A stretch of 63,288 nt of DNA from Angelakisella sp. GTDB taxonomy: Bacteria > Bacillota > Clostridia > Oscillospirales > Ruminococcaceae. Each line of letters opens with the position of its first letter. Positions within the stretch are counted from its first letter, which is position 1. The notes beneath the pieces are model-generated. The model was not told where the DNA came from. It saw only the letters and a program-made list of their open reading frames with translations, and made no database searches. The stretch is taken from the NCBI GenBank assembly GCA_020024555.1, contig JAHHTQ010000008.1, forward strand, positions 1-63,288, written 5' to 3'. This document shows positions 26,632 to 35,450 of this stretch, piece by piece. The translations under genes and the position numbers were made by a program.

Positions 26632-27882
26632 TTATAAGTTTGTTCGTCTGTCAAGCATCTTTATAATATCGTCCATATTAAACTCACTAACTTCTTTTTT
26701 GTCATTGTCAACAGTATCTTCATCTACAACAGGTTTGATAATCTCCGCTTGTTTTTCAACAGGTCTTTCTGCCGGTGTTGGTTGCACTGTTTCCTGAGGA
26801 GCTGAAAATAGTGGTCTATCAACAACTTTTCTTTTTTCGTCACCAAAACGTGTGGCAATAACTGTAACTCTGACTTGGTTTTCAAGTTCAGGCATTTCCG
26901 CAAAACCTGAATAAATCTCTGCGTCTTCATCAACCAAATCTGTTATTAGCTTAGTTGCGGCATCAACTTTTTTCATACTGATTTGCTGCATACTAGGTAT
27001 CACAAAGTTTATAAGAACACTTCTTGCGCCATGCAAGCTTGTTTCAAGAAGTCGTGTCGATATAGCTGTTTGTGTAGCTTCCAATATTGCATCATTATCT
27101 TGACGAATTTCAGCAGTACCTACACCCAAATGTGTATAACCTGCATTTTGAAGTACGGCAGTTAGGTCGGCAAAGTCTAGGTTAATAAATCCGATAATTG
27201 AAACTATTTCGGATACGCTACGTATTGTTTGAGCCAAAACATCATCTGCTCTGCCATAAGCCTCGGCGAGCGTAATATCTTCTTCTTCTGATATTAACTT
27301 TTGGTTGGGAATAACAAGCAATGCATCAACATTCTCACGCAATTTGTCAATACCTGTAATTGCTGATTTCATACGTCTCTTACCTTCATTATCGAATGGC
27401 TTTGTAACAATGGCAACTGTCAAAATACCAAGTTCTCTTGCAATTTTTGCAATGTAAGGTGATGCGCCCGTACCTGTTCCGCCACCCATACCGGCTGTTA
27501 TTATAAGCATCTTTGTATCTTTTAGCATAGACGCTATCTTTTCTTTGCTTTCTTCTGCGGATTTTTCACCTATTTCAGGATTACCGCCCGCGCCTGTTCC
27601 CTCTGTAAGCTTCTCGCCTATTTGAACTTTAAAGTCTGCTTTTGATTTATCAAGTACACGTGAATCGGTATTAAGCGCAACATATTCAATTTGCATTTCA
27701 TCATCTGTAAGTATCGCAAATTTACTTGTAAACTCTGACTTGTACTCATAATTAGGAGTAGAGCTAAAATCATTATCACGCAGTGAGCACATTCTATTTA
27801 CGGCATTACCGCCACCGCCACCGACACCCATTACACTAATTTTGACGGTATTATTTTTTGTTTTATCAAAATCTATACTCAT
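26632..27882 (-). CDS. ftsZ: Cell division GTPase FtsZ with an insertion
   Basis: Tubulin-like GTPase that forms the division ring. GVGGGGGNAVNRM (19-31), the tubulin signature GGGTGTG (near 133) and the T7 catalytic loop NLDFADL (near 232) are intact, so GTP hydrolysis and polymerisation are expected. Compared with Bacillus FtsZ, about 26 extra residues (roughly 33-62, charged and aromatic) sit between helix H1 and strand S2. The C-terminus after a variable linker is FNMDDIIKMLDRR, a plausible variant of the conserved tail that binds FtsA/SepF. GGAGG precedes the ATG. Not in a dcw cluster here; it may be the main copy or a paralogue. Confidence 0.93.
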   Translation of the reverse strand: MSIDFDKTKNNTVKISVMGVGGGGGNAVNRMCSLRDNDFSSTPNYEYKSEFTSKFAILTDDEMQIEYVALNTDSRVLDKSKADFKVQIGEKLTEGTGAGGNPEIGEKSAEESKEKIASMLKDTKMLIITAGMGGGTGTGASPYIAKIARELGILTVAIVTKPFDNEGKRRMKSAITGIDKLRENVDALLVIPNQKLISEEEDITLAEAYGRADDVLAQTIRSVSEIVSIIGFINLDFADLTAVLQNAGYTHLGVGTAEIRQDNDAILEATQTAISTRLLETSLHGARSVLINFVIPSMQQISMKKVDAATKLITDLVDEDAEIYSGFAEMPELENQVRVTVIATRFGDEKRKVVDRPLFSAPQETVQPTPAERPVEKQAEIIKPVVDEDTVDNDKKEVSEFNMDDIIKMLDRRTNL

Positions 27883-28282
27883 TTTTACTCCTCCGACTAT
27901 AAATTATTGTATGTCAATAATGTTAATCTATAAAAAATTAATGATATAAAGCCAATAATAAAAATCATTATTATCAACGTACGATTCTCTATGCATGTTT
28001 ATACACATATTTATATAATAACATATTATTTTAAAATTATCAACTGTTAAATTTAAAATTAATAAACAATATTTAAATATTATTGTTTTTTTTACAAAAT
28101 TCACGTAATGTTGCAAAAATCAATTTATTCGCTTAAATATTCTTCTAAACACATTTGCGTTTTTCTGATTTTCTTTTTTTATAAATTTATCATTAATATC
28201 CATTAACTTATCATCTGTACTTTAATACTGCAAATTTACCGTAATTGTTATTTTATGTTACTATAACACAACGAATTTGAGA
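27883..28282. other. Long AT-rich intergenic region
   Basis: Upstream of ftsZ on the minus strand, so it should hold its promoter; several TATAAT-like hexamers occur but no clear -35/-10 pair stands out. No gene seen. Confidence 0.4.
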
Positions 28283-28320
28283 ATACAAAATAATCCCTAT
28301 TCTTTACAAAACAGGGATTA
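28283..28320 (-). terminator. Terminator of the decarboxylase subunit genes
   Basis: TAATCCCT pairs with AGGGATTA; on the minus strand a TTTTGTATT run follows. Confidence 0.6.
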
Positions 28321-28341
28321 AGAATTGATTATATATTCACA

Positions 28342-28485
28342 TTATTCTTGTTCTTTTTTATCTGAATTTTGAGAAAATTTATTCAAAGCAGTCATCAGCA
28401 AAATAATAACTCCCGTAACTACAAAAATTCCCAACATTCCTTTACCCATTATGGGTAGTGTCTGTAAAAAAGCTTCATAATTCAT
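28342..28485 (-). CDS. Small decarboxylase gamma (OadG-like) subunit
   Basis: 47-residue single-pass membrane peptide: MNYEAFLQTLPIMGKGMLGI, a hydrophobic helix (about 18-33), then a polar, charged tail ending SDKKEQE. The GKGMLGIF element at the start of the helix resembles the GM-x-V-F pattern of oxaloacetate decarboxylase gamma subunits. It starts 10 nt after the beta-subunit stop, and its RBS (GAGGTG) overlaps that stop, so the two are translationally coupled. Gamma subunits assemble and stabilise the alpha-beta complex. It is short for the family. Confidence 0.7.
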   Translation of the reverse strand: MNYEAFLQTLPIMGKGMLGIFVVTGVIILLMTALNKFSQNSDKKEQE

Positions 28486-28495
28486 ATTACTCACC

Positions 28496-29623
28496 TCAAC
28501 CCAATAAATTTAGTATCAAACCGCCTGCAATAACAGATGCAATTTGTCCCGAAACATTTACACCTATGGAATGCATAAGCAAAAAGTTTTGATTGTCCTC
28601 CTGCAAACCAAGTTTATGCACAACACGGGCGGACATAGGAAATGCGGATATACCCGCCGCGCCAATCATCGGATTAATCTTATTTTCTTTTTTAAGGAAT
28701 ATGTTTAATATTTTGGCAAAGATGACACCGCCTGCCGTATCAAAAATAAATGCTACAAGTCCAAGCGCTATTATCATTAGTGTTTCCAAAGTTAAGAAAT
28801 ACTCAGCTTGCATTTTTGTCGCTATTGTAATTCCCAAAAACAATGTTATTAAATTTGACAGGACTTTCTGGGCTGTCTCGGACAGCGAATCAAGCACACC
28901 ACACTCACGAATAAGATTACCGAACATCAAAAATCCGATAAGCGCAACGCTTCGGGGTGACACGATACCTGTTATCATTGTTATCAATATAGGAAACAAT
29001 ATTTTTGTTCTTTTTGAAACATTGTTTGCCTTATACGGCATTCTTATCAAGCGTTCGTTTTTTGTTGTAAGAAGTTTTATTACAGGTGGTTGTACAAGCG
29101 GTACAAGCGCCATATACGAATATGCGGCAACCATTATTGCGCCAATATACTTTGAGCCAAAGAAATTTGCAACAAATATTGACGTCGGACCGTCTGCCGC
29201 GCCTATTATCGCTATTGATGCCGCATCTTTTAAATCAAAACCGAACAGCGCCGCCAAACTCAAAGTAAAGAAAATACCGAACTGCGCCGCCGCGCCGAAA
29301 ATCATAAGTTTCGGATTTGACAAAAGCGGTCCGAAGTCTATCATAGCGCCAATACCGACAAATAAAAGTAATGGAAATAACTCATTTGCTATACCTGCTC
29401 CAAAAAGCACATCTATTACACCGATTTCTGCCTCTCCGTCATAAATTTGCGTTACCGCGCCGGAAAGCGGTAAATTAACAAGAATTGCTCCAAAACCCAT
29501 TGGCAGCAAAAGCGTAGGTTCCATATCCTTTTTTACTGCAAGATAAATAAGCAAGCCACCTATTACCCACATAACTACCTGTTGCCAAGTAATATTCAAT
29601 ACATTAGAAAATAACTCACCCAA
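28496..29623 (-). CDS. Sodium-pump decarboxylase beta subunit
   Basis: 375-residue membrane protein of the oxaloacetate/methylmalonyl-CoA/glutaconyl-CoA decarboxylase beta family, which couples decarboxylation of carboxybiotin to Na+ export. About nine to eleven membrane segments; the family motifs PLLLFVGIGAMIDFGPLL, ADGPTSIFVANFF (the Na+-site aspartate) and GAAGISAFPMSARVVHK are visible. I set the start at TTG 29623, seven nt after GGAGG; the frame opens further upstream without an RBS. Only beta and gamma are here: the biotin carboxyltransferase alpha subunit must be elsewhere, so the substrate cannot be told. Confidence 0.9.
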   Translation of the reverse strand: MGELFSNVLNITWQQVVMWVIGGLLIYLAVKKDMEPTLLLPMGFGAILVNLPLSGAVTQIYDGEAEIGVIDVLFGAGIANELFPLLLFVGIGAMIDFGPLLSNPKLMIFGAAAQFGIFFTLSLAALFGFDLKDAASIAIIGAADGPTSIFVANFFGSKYIGAIMVAAYSYMALVPLVQPPVIKLLTTKNERLIRMPYKANNVSKRTKILFPILITMITGIVSPRSVALIGFLMFGNLIRECGVLDSLSETAQKVLSNLITLFLGITIATKMQAEYFLTLETLMIIALGLVAFIFDTAGGVIFAKILNIFLKKENKINPMIGAAGISAFPMSARVVHKLGLQEDNQNFLLMHSIGVNVSGQIASVIAGGLILNLLG

Positions 29624-29945
29624 AACTTTTCCTCCTCTTATACACACATAAATTTAATGTCTAATTATATCTAATAGCCATTATCCAGATTATAACAAGA
29701 TTATTTATCGAATGCAATCAAAAAGATAATTATTAATAATTTGTTAGCTAAAATATAATATTATGTATAAAATTTGTAAATTGTTAATAAAATATTTCTA
29801 AATAATTTCTTAACTATTAATAATTTTAATTAATAAAAATTCTGTTTATTATACATAAAATATTATTGCAAAAACCTTCATTTTATGTTAATATATGTGC
29901 AACGTCATTAATAACATTTATACTTATTGAGAGGAGTTTTTTATT

Positions 29946-30401
29946 ATGTTAAGTATTATGCCATATATTTGGATTCTTATTGCAATATCTTTTATGTTTT
30001 TGGAAGCAACCACAACGCAAATGGTTTCAATTTGGTTTGCAATATCAGCGCTGGTTACCATAATTCCGGCGGCTTTTAAACTTCCGCTTTTGTTTCAGTT
30101 TTCGGTATTTGTTATTTTGGCTCTTGTTTTGTTATTGGTTACACGTCCGTTTACCAAAAAATTTCTCGAAGTTAAAAAGCAAAAAACAAACGCCGACAGA
30201 GTATTGGAACTTGACGGCACGGTAATGGAAGAAATCAATAATCTGAAATCCACAGGACGTGTTGATATTGACGGTCTTTTGTGGACAGCGCGTTCCACTT
30301 CAAATGAAATTATTATTCCTGTTGGTACTGTCGTAAAACCTGAACGTATTGAAGGTGTCAAATTAATTGTGAACCCTGTTCCTGTTAAAGAAAAAATATA
30401 A
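29946..30401 (+). CDS. NfeD-like membrane protein
   Basis: 151 residues: membrane segments at about 5-22, 28-45 and 47-66, then a small OB-like beta domain (DRVLELDGTVMEEINNLKSTGRVDIDG quoted in part, WTARSTSNEIIIPVGT). This is the short NfeD form that pairs with SPFH/stomatin proteins, as it does here. GAGAGGAG precedes the ATG. It probably forms an operon with the SPFH gene 186 nt downstream and scaffolds membrane microdomains with it. Confidence 0.88.
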   Translation: MLSIMPYIWILIAISFMFLEATTTQMVSIWFAISALVTIIPAAFKLPLLFQFSVFVILALVLLLVTRPFTKKFLEVKKQKTNADRVLELDGTVMEEINNLKSTGRVDIDGLLWTARSTSNEIIIPVGTVVKPERIEGVKLIVNPVPVKEKI

Positions 30402-30403
30402 AA

Positions 30404-30571
30404 ATGGATAATAATTTCGTTGTTCCGTTTTGTTTCTCAATAATAATATTAATAATCGTCCTTAACATCAAAATTGTGCCACAGTCATATTGCTATGTAA
30501 TAGAAAGAATGGGCGTGTATCATATAAATTATGTTAATAAGTGCAAAAGCACATATTATAAATTTATTTAA
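30404..30571 (+). pseudogene. Truncated duplicate of the SPFH gene 5' end
   Basis: A 55-codon frame between nfeD and the SPFH gene. Residues 21-39, NIKIVPQSYCYVIERMGVY, match the intact downstream protein (NIKIVPQSYCYVIERLGVY) at all but one position, and it also starts with a hydrophobic helix. After that the similarity stops and the frame ends. It has no good RBS. It looks like a partial tandem duplication that has decayed outside the conserved core; a short expressed membrane peptide is less likely. Confidence 0.75.
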
Positions 30572-30587
30572 AAGGGAGGGCATATCT

Positions 30588-31517
30588 ATGCCATATTTTC
30601 TAATCGTTATAGTCATCATTGTCGCTTTGGTAATTGCGAACATCAAAATCGTACCCCAATCATATTGCTACGTAATAGAAAGATTGGGTGTGTACAAATG
30701 CACATGGGAACGTGGTCCTCACGTAAAAATGCCTTTTGTTGATAAGGTTTTGAAGAAAATATCTTTGAAAGAACAAGTTGTTGACTTTAAGCCACAACCC
30801 GTTATCACAAAAGATAACGTAACTATGCAAATAGATACTGTTGTATTTTTCCAAGTTACTGATGCTAAACTATATACTTATGGTGTGGACCGTCCGATAT
30901 CAGCTATCGAAAACCTATGCGCAACCACATTACGTAATATTATAGGTGAGATGGAGCTTGACAGCACACTAACTTCACGTGACGTTATCAATACAAAAAT
31001 AACTGCAACTCTTGATACTGCTACTGATAAATGGGGTATTAAAGTTAATCGTGTTGAACTGAAAAACATTATTCCACCACGTGAAATACAAGACGCAATG
31101 GAAAAACAAATGAAGGCTGAACGTGAAAGACGTGAATCTATTCTACGCGCAGAAGGTGACAAACACAGTCAAATCCTTGTAGCAGAAGGTGAAAAACAAT
31201 CACAAATTCTACGTGCCGAAGCAGAAAAAGAAGCCGCTATTCTACGCGCTGATGCTGTCCGTGAACAAAAAATACGTGAGGCGCAAGGTGAGGCAGAAGC
31301 TATACTAATGGTACAAAAAGCCCTTGCAGACAGTTTGAAACTACTAAACGAGGCTCACCCTGACGATAAAGTTCTTACTTTAAAGAGCTTGGAGGCATTC
31401 CAGAAAGTTGCTGACGGTAAAGCTACAAAGATTATTATTCCAAGCGAAATACAAGGTCTTGCAGGTCTTGCAACAAGCTTCAAAGAAGTTATTTCTACCG
31501 ATAACATAAAACAATAA
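30588..31517 (+). CDS. SPFH/stomatin-like protein (QmcA type)
   Basis: 309 residues: one N-terminal membrane helix (about 4-20), the SPFH/band-7 domain (about 20-190, YVIERLGVYKCTWERGPHVK, RNIIGEMELDSTLTSRDVIN) and a long Glu/Arg/Ala-rich coiled coil (about 190-260) with the repeated ILRAEGDK/ILVAEGEK/ILRAEAEK pattern. Stomatin homologues form membrane oligomers and organise microdomains. I chose ATG at 30588, after GGGAGGG, over the open frame starting 19 codons earlier. Partner of the NfeD-like protein. Confidence 0.93.
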   Translation: MPYFLIVIVIIVALVIANIKIVPQSYCYVIERLGVYKCTWERGPHVKMPFVDKVLKKISLKEQVVDFKPQPVITKDNVTMQIDTVVFFQVTDAKLYTYGVDRPISAIENLCATTLRNIIGEMELDSTLTSRDVINTKITATLDTATDKWGIKVNRVELKNIIPPREIQDAMEKQMKAERERRESILRAEGDKHSQILVAEGEKQSQILRAEAEKEAAILRADAVREQKIREAQGEAEAILMVQKALADSLKLLNEAHPDDKVLTLKSLEAFQKVADGKATKIIIPSEIQGLAGLATSFKEVISTDNIKQ

Positions 31518-31548
31518 ACCAAAATATAAATAAAACTTTAATTACCAC

Positions 31549-31577
31549 TTGAAAAATGCTTATAATAATGTTATTAT
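31549..31577 (+). promoter_or_regulatory. Promoter of the pheST T-box transcript
   Basis: TTGAAA at 31549-31554, 17-nt spacer, TATTAT at 31572-31577. Confidence 0.78.
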
Positions 31578-31592
31578 AGTTATGTTTAAAAC

Positions 31593-31853
31593 ACAATGAA
31601 CGAGAGAGTAGTTTTTATGTATCATATCAGAGAGACTTATGTTTGGTGCGAATAAGTTATGTATATGTAATTATGAAGTTCACTCGGGAGTGGCACTGCT
31701 GAACATAACTTATATAATTAGGCAGTGACGTTTCGTTACGTTACAGACGGCTGAAAGTGTCGATATAATATTGTATCGAAATTTGGGTGGTACCACGGAA
31801 GTAATTAATATTTTACCTTCGTCCCTGTTCTTATGGGGGCGAAGGTTTTTTTG
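31593..31853 (+). promoter_or_regulatory. T-box riboswitch (tRNA-Phe)
   Basis: Stem I begins AATGAACGAGAGAGTAG. The AGAGA-containing loop region follows (CAGAGAGACTTATG), and a specifier codon TTC (Phe) can be placed at 31679-31681 before ACTCGGGAGTGGCAC. The T-box GGGTGGTACCACGG at 31785-31798 exposes UGGU, complementary to the ACCA end of tRNA-Phe. It ends in the terminator CCTTCGTCCC...GGGGGCGAAGG plus Ts at 31816-31853. Uncharged tRNA-Phe should favour readthrough into pheST. Confidence 0.93.
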
Positions 31854-31915
31854 TATTTATAAAAACAGCCACCATAACAAAATATATAATAATTTATTTG
31901 GGAGGAACTAAACTA

Positions 31916-32935
31916 ATGAAAGAAGCATTACAACAAATAAAAGATACTGCTACTTCACAACTGAAAGAAATTACAGATTTACAAGAACTCGATAATCTTC
32001 GTGTAAAATTTTTGGGCAAAAAAGGCGAACTTACAAATATCCTAAAACAAATGGGTAAACTATCTGCCGAAGAACGTCCTGCAATGGGTCAACTTGCAAA
32101 CCAAGTACGTGAATTTTTGGAAAATGAAGTTGCGGCAAAGCAAGAACTACTGAAAAAAGCCGCTATGGAGCAAAAACTCAAACTTGAAACCATTGACGTT
32201 ACTATGCCGGGAACAAAAGTAGAAAAAGGTCACAAACACCCACTGAACATTGTTCTTGATGATATAAAAGAAATATTTATCGGTATGGGATTTGAAATAG
32301 CAGAAGGACCTGAAATAGAAACAGATTACTACAACTTTGAGGCGCTGAACCTACCTAAAAACCACCCTGCGCGTGATACTCAGGATACATTCTATATAAG
32401 CGAAAATATGCTTTTGCGTACGCAAACTTCCCCTGTTCAAATCCGTGTAATGGAAAACAAAAAACCACCTATCAGAATTATCGCTCCCGGACGTGTTTAT
32501 CGTTCTGACGCTGTTGACGCCACACACTCTCCTGTTTTCCACCAAATAGAAGGGCTTGTTGTAGACAAAAATATCACAATGGCAGACCTAAAAGGTTGTT
32601 TGGAGGCTGTCGTTAAGAAAATCTACGGTGAAAGCGCAGTTATTCGTTTCCGTCCGCACCACTTCCCTTTTACTGAACCATCTGCGGAAGTTGACCTACA
32701 ATGCTTTAACTGTCACGGTGAAGGTTGCCGTATTTGTAAAGGTGAAGGCTGGATAGAAATTTTAGGTTGCGGTATGGTTCACCCAAAAGTACTTTCAAAC
32801 TGTGGTATTAATCCGGAGGAATACAGCGGATTTGCCTTTGGTATAGGTCTTGAAAGACTTGTTATGGGTAGATACAGTATTGATGATATGCGTATGTTCT
32901 ACGAAAACGATGTACGTTTCTTGTCACAATTCTAA
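31916..32935 (+). CDS. pheS: Phenylalanyl-tRNA synthetase alpha subunit
   Basis: 339-residue catalytic subunit of the heterotetrameric enzyme. It has an N-terminal coiled coil that grips tRNA-Phe (1-90), then the class II core with motif 1 around HPLNIVLDDIKEIFIGMGFE, motif 2 RVYRSDAVDATHSPVFHQIE and motif 3 FAFGIGLERLVMGRY. A Cys-rich loop (CFNCHGEGCRICKGEGW) is typical of clostridial forms. ATG at 31916 follows GGGAGGA; an upstream in-frame start at 31898 lacks an RBS. First gene of the T-box-controlled pheST operon. Confidence 0.97.
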   Translation: MKEALQQIKDTATSQLKEITDLQELDNLRVKFLGKKGELTNILKQMGKLSAEERPAMGQLANQVREFLENEVAAKQELLKKAAMEQKLKLETIDVTMPGTKVEKGHKHPLNIVLDDIKEIFIGMGFEIAEGPEIETDYYNFEALNLPKNHPARDTQDTFYISENMLLRTQTSPVQIRVMENKKPPIRIIAPGRVYRSDAVDATHSPVFHQIEGLVVDKNITMADLKGCLEAVVKKIYGESAVIRFRPHHFPFTEPSAEVDLQCFNCHGEGCRICKGEGWIEILGCGMVHPKVLSNCGINPEEYSGFAFGIGLERLVMGRYSIDDMRMFYENDVRFLSQF

Positions 32936-32981
32936 TTAATAATTACTAATAAAATGAACATTGAAAGGATAGAGTGATAAT

Positions 32982-35360
32982 ATGAATTTATCAATGAAAT
33001 GGCTAAACGATTTCGTTAAAATAGATATGAAACCTCGTGATTTTTGTGAGGGTATGACAATTTCAGGTTCAAAAGTTGAAGGTTATGAACTTGAAAATTC
33101 CGAAATACAAAATGTTGTTGTAGGTAAAGTTAATTCTATGGAAAGACACCCCGACTCCGACCACCTATGGATATGTCAAATAGATGTCGGAGAAGAAGAA
33201 GTGCAAATAGTAACAGGCGCGCAAAACGTACAAGTCGGAGACTATGTTCCTGTTGCAAAACATAAATCTTTGCTACCGAACGGCGTAAAAATTACAAAGG
33301 GTAAGCTTCGTGGTGTTGAAAGCTACGGTATGCTATGCTCATTGGGTGAGCTTAACCTTACCGTAAACGACTTTCCTTACGCAATAGCTGACGGTATATT
33401 TATTCTTGGCGATGACTGTGACAAGACAGTTGGTATGGATATTTGCAAGGCTATCGGACTTGACGATATGTGTGTTGAATTTGAAATAACATCAAACAGA
33501 CCCGACTGTCTGTCGGTAAGAGGACTTGCAAGAGAGGCCGCCGCTACATTTAACTCGCCGCTGAACCTACCAAAACCAACTGTAAAGGCAAACCAAGAAA
33601 AAGTTGAGGACTATATAAGTGTTGAAGTAGAAAACAAAGAACTTTGCAAGCGTTATATGGCTGCTGTTGTAAAAAATGTAAAAGTAGGCGCTTCTCCACG
33701 ATATATCCGTGAAAGACTACGCGCATCAGGTGTTCGCCCTATTAATAACATAGTTGATATCACAAACTACGTTATGCTTGAATACGGTCACCCTATGCAC
33801 GCATTTGACCTTGCTAATATTAAAAACAACAAAATAGTTGTACGTAATGCAAAAGCAGGAGAAATACTTGAAACTCTTGACGATACGGACAGAAACCTAA
33901 GCGAAGAAATGCTTGTTATTGCTGATGAAGAAAAACCAACAGCTGTTGCAGGTGTTATGGGTGGCAAATACTCAGGCATCAGTGATGAGACAAATACAGT
34001 TGTATTTGAGGCTGCTTGCTTTGAGGGAAGCTCTGTAAGATTGACAGCCAAAAAACTCGGTATGCGTACAGAATCCTCAGCTAGATTTGAAAAAGGTCTT
34101 GACAGCCGTACTTGTCAGGAGATACTTGCCCGCGCTTGTCAACTTATAGAAGAACTTGGCGTTGGCGAAGTTATAAGTGGTGTTATTGATATAGATAACG
34201 ACAACACTCCTGCGCACACAATTAAATTTGAGCCTGACTGGACAAACAGATTCTTAGGCGTAAACATCGACAGAAACGAAATGACTGAAATTCTGAAAAA
34301 ACTTGATGTTACAGTAGACGGTGACACAATAACTGTTCCTTCTTACCGCAAAGACCTAGAACACAAGGCTGATATCGCCGAAGAAATAGCAAGAATTTAC
34401 GGTTACAACAAAATTCCCACTACTGCTCTGTCAGGCTTTGCGCAAGGCGGATACAGCGACCGACAAAAATTCACCAAAAATATAGGCAATAATCTACAAG
34501 GTATGGGCGCAAACGAAATTATTACTTATTCATTCATCAGCCCAAAACTCTATGATAAAATTCACCTTGAAAGTGACAGCAAACTACGCAATTCAGTAAC
34601 AATCCTAAACCCACTTGGTGAAGACAGCAGCATAATGCGTACAACTGCGCTGCCATCAATGCTTGACATTCTTTCACGCAATTACAATAACCGCAATCCA
34701 CAGGCAAGACTATACGAAATAGCAAAAGAATATTTGCCAACAAGCGAAAATGAATTGCCAACAGAAAAAACGAAAGTAATACTTGGTTTCTACGGCAAAA
34801 ACGAGGACTTTTACACAATTAAAGGCGTAGTTGAAGCTATGTTGCAAGACAGCGGTATAGAAAATGTTGAGTATGTTCCTGAGAAAAACAATCCGTCATA
34901 TCACCCCGGCCGCGCGGCAAGAATAGTTGTATGCGATACGGAAATCGGTATCATCGGCGAAATACACCCAACCGTTGCAGACGAATTTTCTATCAACGCA
35001 AAAGTATATGTAGCGGAAATAGATGAGGATACTATATACAGTATCCATAACAAAGAAAAGAAATATTCCCCACTACCAAAATTCCCTGCATCAACACGTG
35101 ACATAGCTGTTATTTGTGATGAAGAATTGCCTGTTGCCGAAATAGAAAAAGTCATCAAAAAACAAAGTGGCAAAATACTTGAAAAACTTGAAATATTTGA
35201 TGTTTACAGAGGTTCTCAATTAGGCGAAGGTAAAAAATCAGTTGCATACGCCCTTACACTTCGTTCATCGGAAAGAACGCTGACTGTTGAAGAATGTGAC
35301 ACTGTAATGAACAAAATTATAAATGCCCTTGAAACAATAGGCGCAAGTATCCGTAAATAA
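32982..35360 (+). CDS. pheT: Phenylalanyl-tRNA synthetase beta subunit
   Basis: 792 residues, the normal length. In order: a tRNA-binding OB domain (about 40-150, VGKVNSMERHPDSDHLWICQ), the B3/B4 editing domain (about 205-380), B5, the degenerate class II core (about 475-670) and the C-terminal anticodon-binding FDX-ACB domain (KYSPLPKFPASTRDIAVICD near 690 onward). GAAAGGATAG precedes the ATG, 46 nt after pheS. Completes the alpha2-beta2 enzyme. Confidence 0.97.
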   Translation: MNLSMKWLNDFVKIDMKPRDFCEGMTISGSKVEGYELENSEIQNVVVGKVNSMERHPDSDHLWICQIDVGEEEVQIVTGAQNVQVGDYVPVAKHKSLLPNGVKITKGKLRGVESYGMLCSLGELNLTVNDFPYAIADGIFILGDDCDKTVGMDICKAIGLDDMCVEFEITSNRPDCLSVRGLAREAAATFNSPLNLPKPTVKANQEKVEDYISVEVENKELCKRYMAAVVKNVKVGASPRYIRERLRASGVRPINNIVDITNYVMLEYGHPMHAFDLANIKNNKIVVRNAKAGEILETLDDTDRNLSEEMLVIADEEKPTAVAGVMGGKYSGISDETNTVVFEAACFEGSSVRLTAKKLGMRTESSARFEKGLDSRTCQEILARACQLIEELGVGEVISGVIDIDNDNTPAHTIKFEPDWTNRFLGVNIDRNEMTEILKKLDVTVDGDTITVPSYRKDLEHKADIAEEIARIYGYNKIPTTALSGFAQGGYSDRQKFTKNIGNNLQGMGANEIITYSFISPKLYDKIHLESDSKLRNSVTILNPLGEDSSIMRTTALPSMLDILSRNYNNRNPQARLYEIAKEYLPTSENELPTEKTKVILGFYGKNEDFYTIKGVVEAMLQDSGIENVEYVPEKNNPSYHPGRAARIVVCDTEIGIIGEIHPTVADEFSINAKVYVAEIDEDTIYSIHNKEKKYSPLPKFPASTRDIAVICDEELPVAEIEKVIKKQSGKILEKLEIFDVYRGSQLGEGKKSVAYALTLRSSERTLTVEECDTVMNKIINALETIGASIRK

Positions 35361-35380
35361 AAATAATAATTGACAGAAGA

Positions 35381-35422
35381 TATAGGCTAATTTGCTACAT
35401 AAGTGAATTAGCCCATATTTTT
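35381..35422 (+). terminator. Terminator of pheST
   Basis: TATAGGCTAATT pairs with AATTAGCCCATA (one mismatch), followed by TTTTTATT. Confidence 0.8.
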
Positions 35423-35450
35423 ATTACATTTGTATTTGAAAGGAGTTTTT

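Noticed and set aside
28593..29444. 283-codon plus-strand frame antisense to the decarboxylase beta gene
   Set aside because: Ile/Ala/Pro-rich translation typical of a shadow of a membrane protein; no family resemblance and no RBS.
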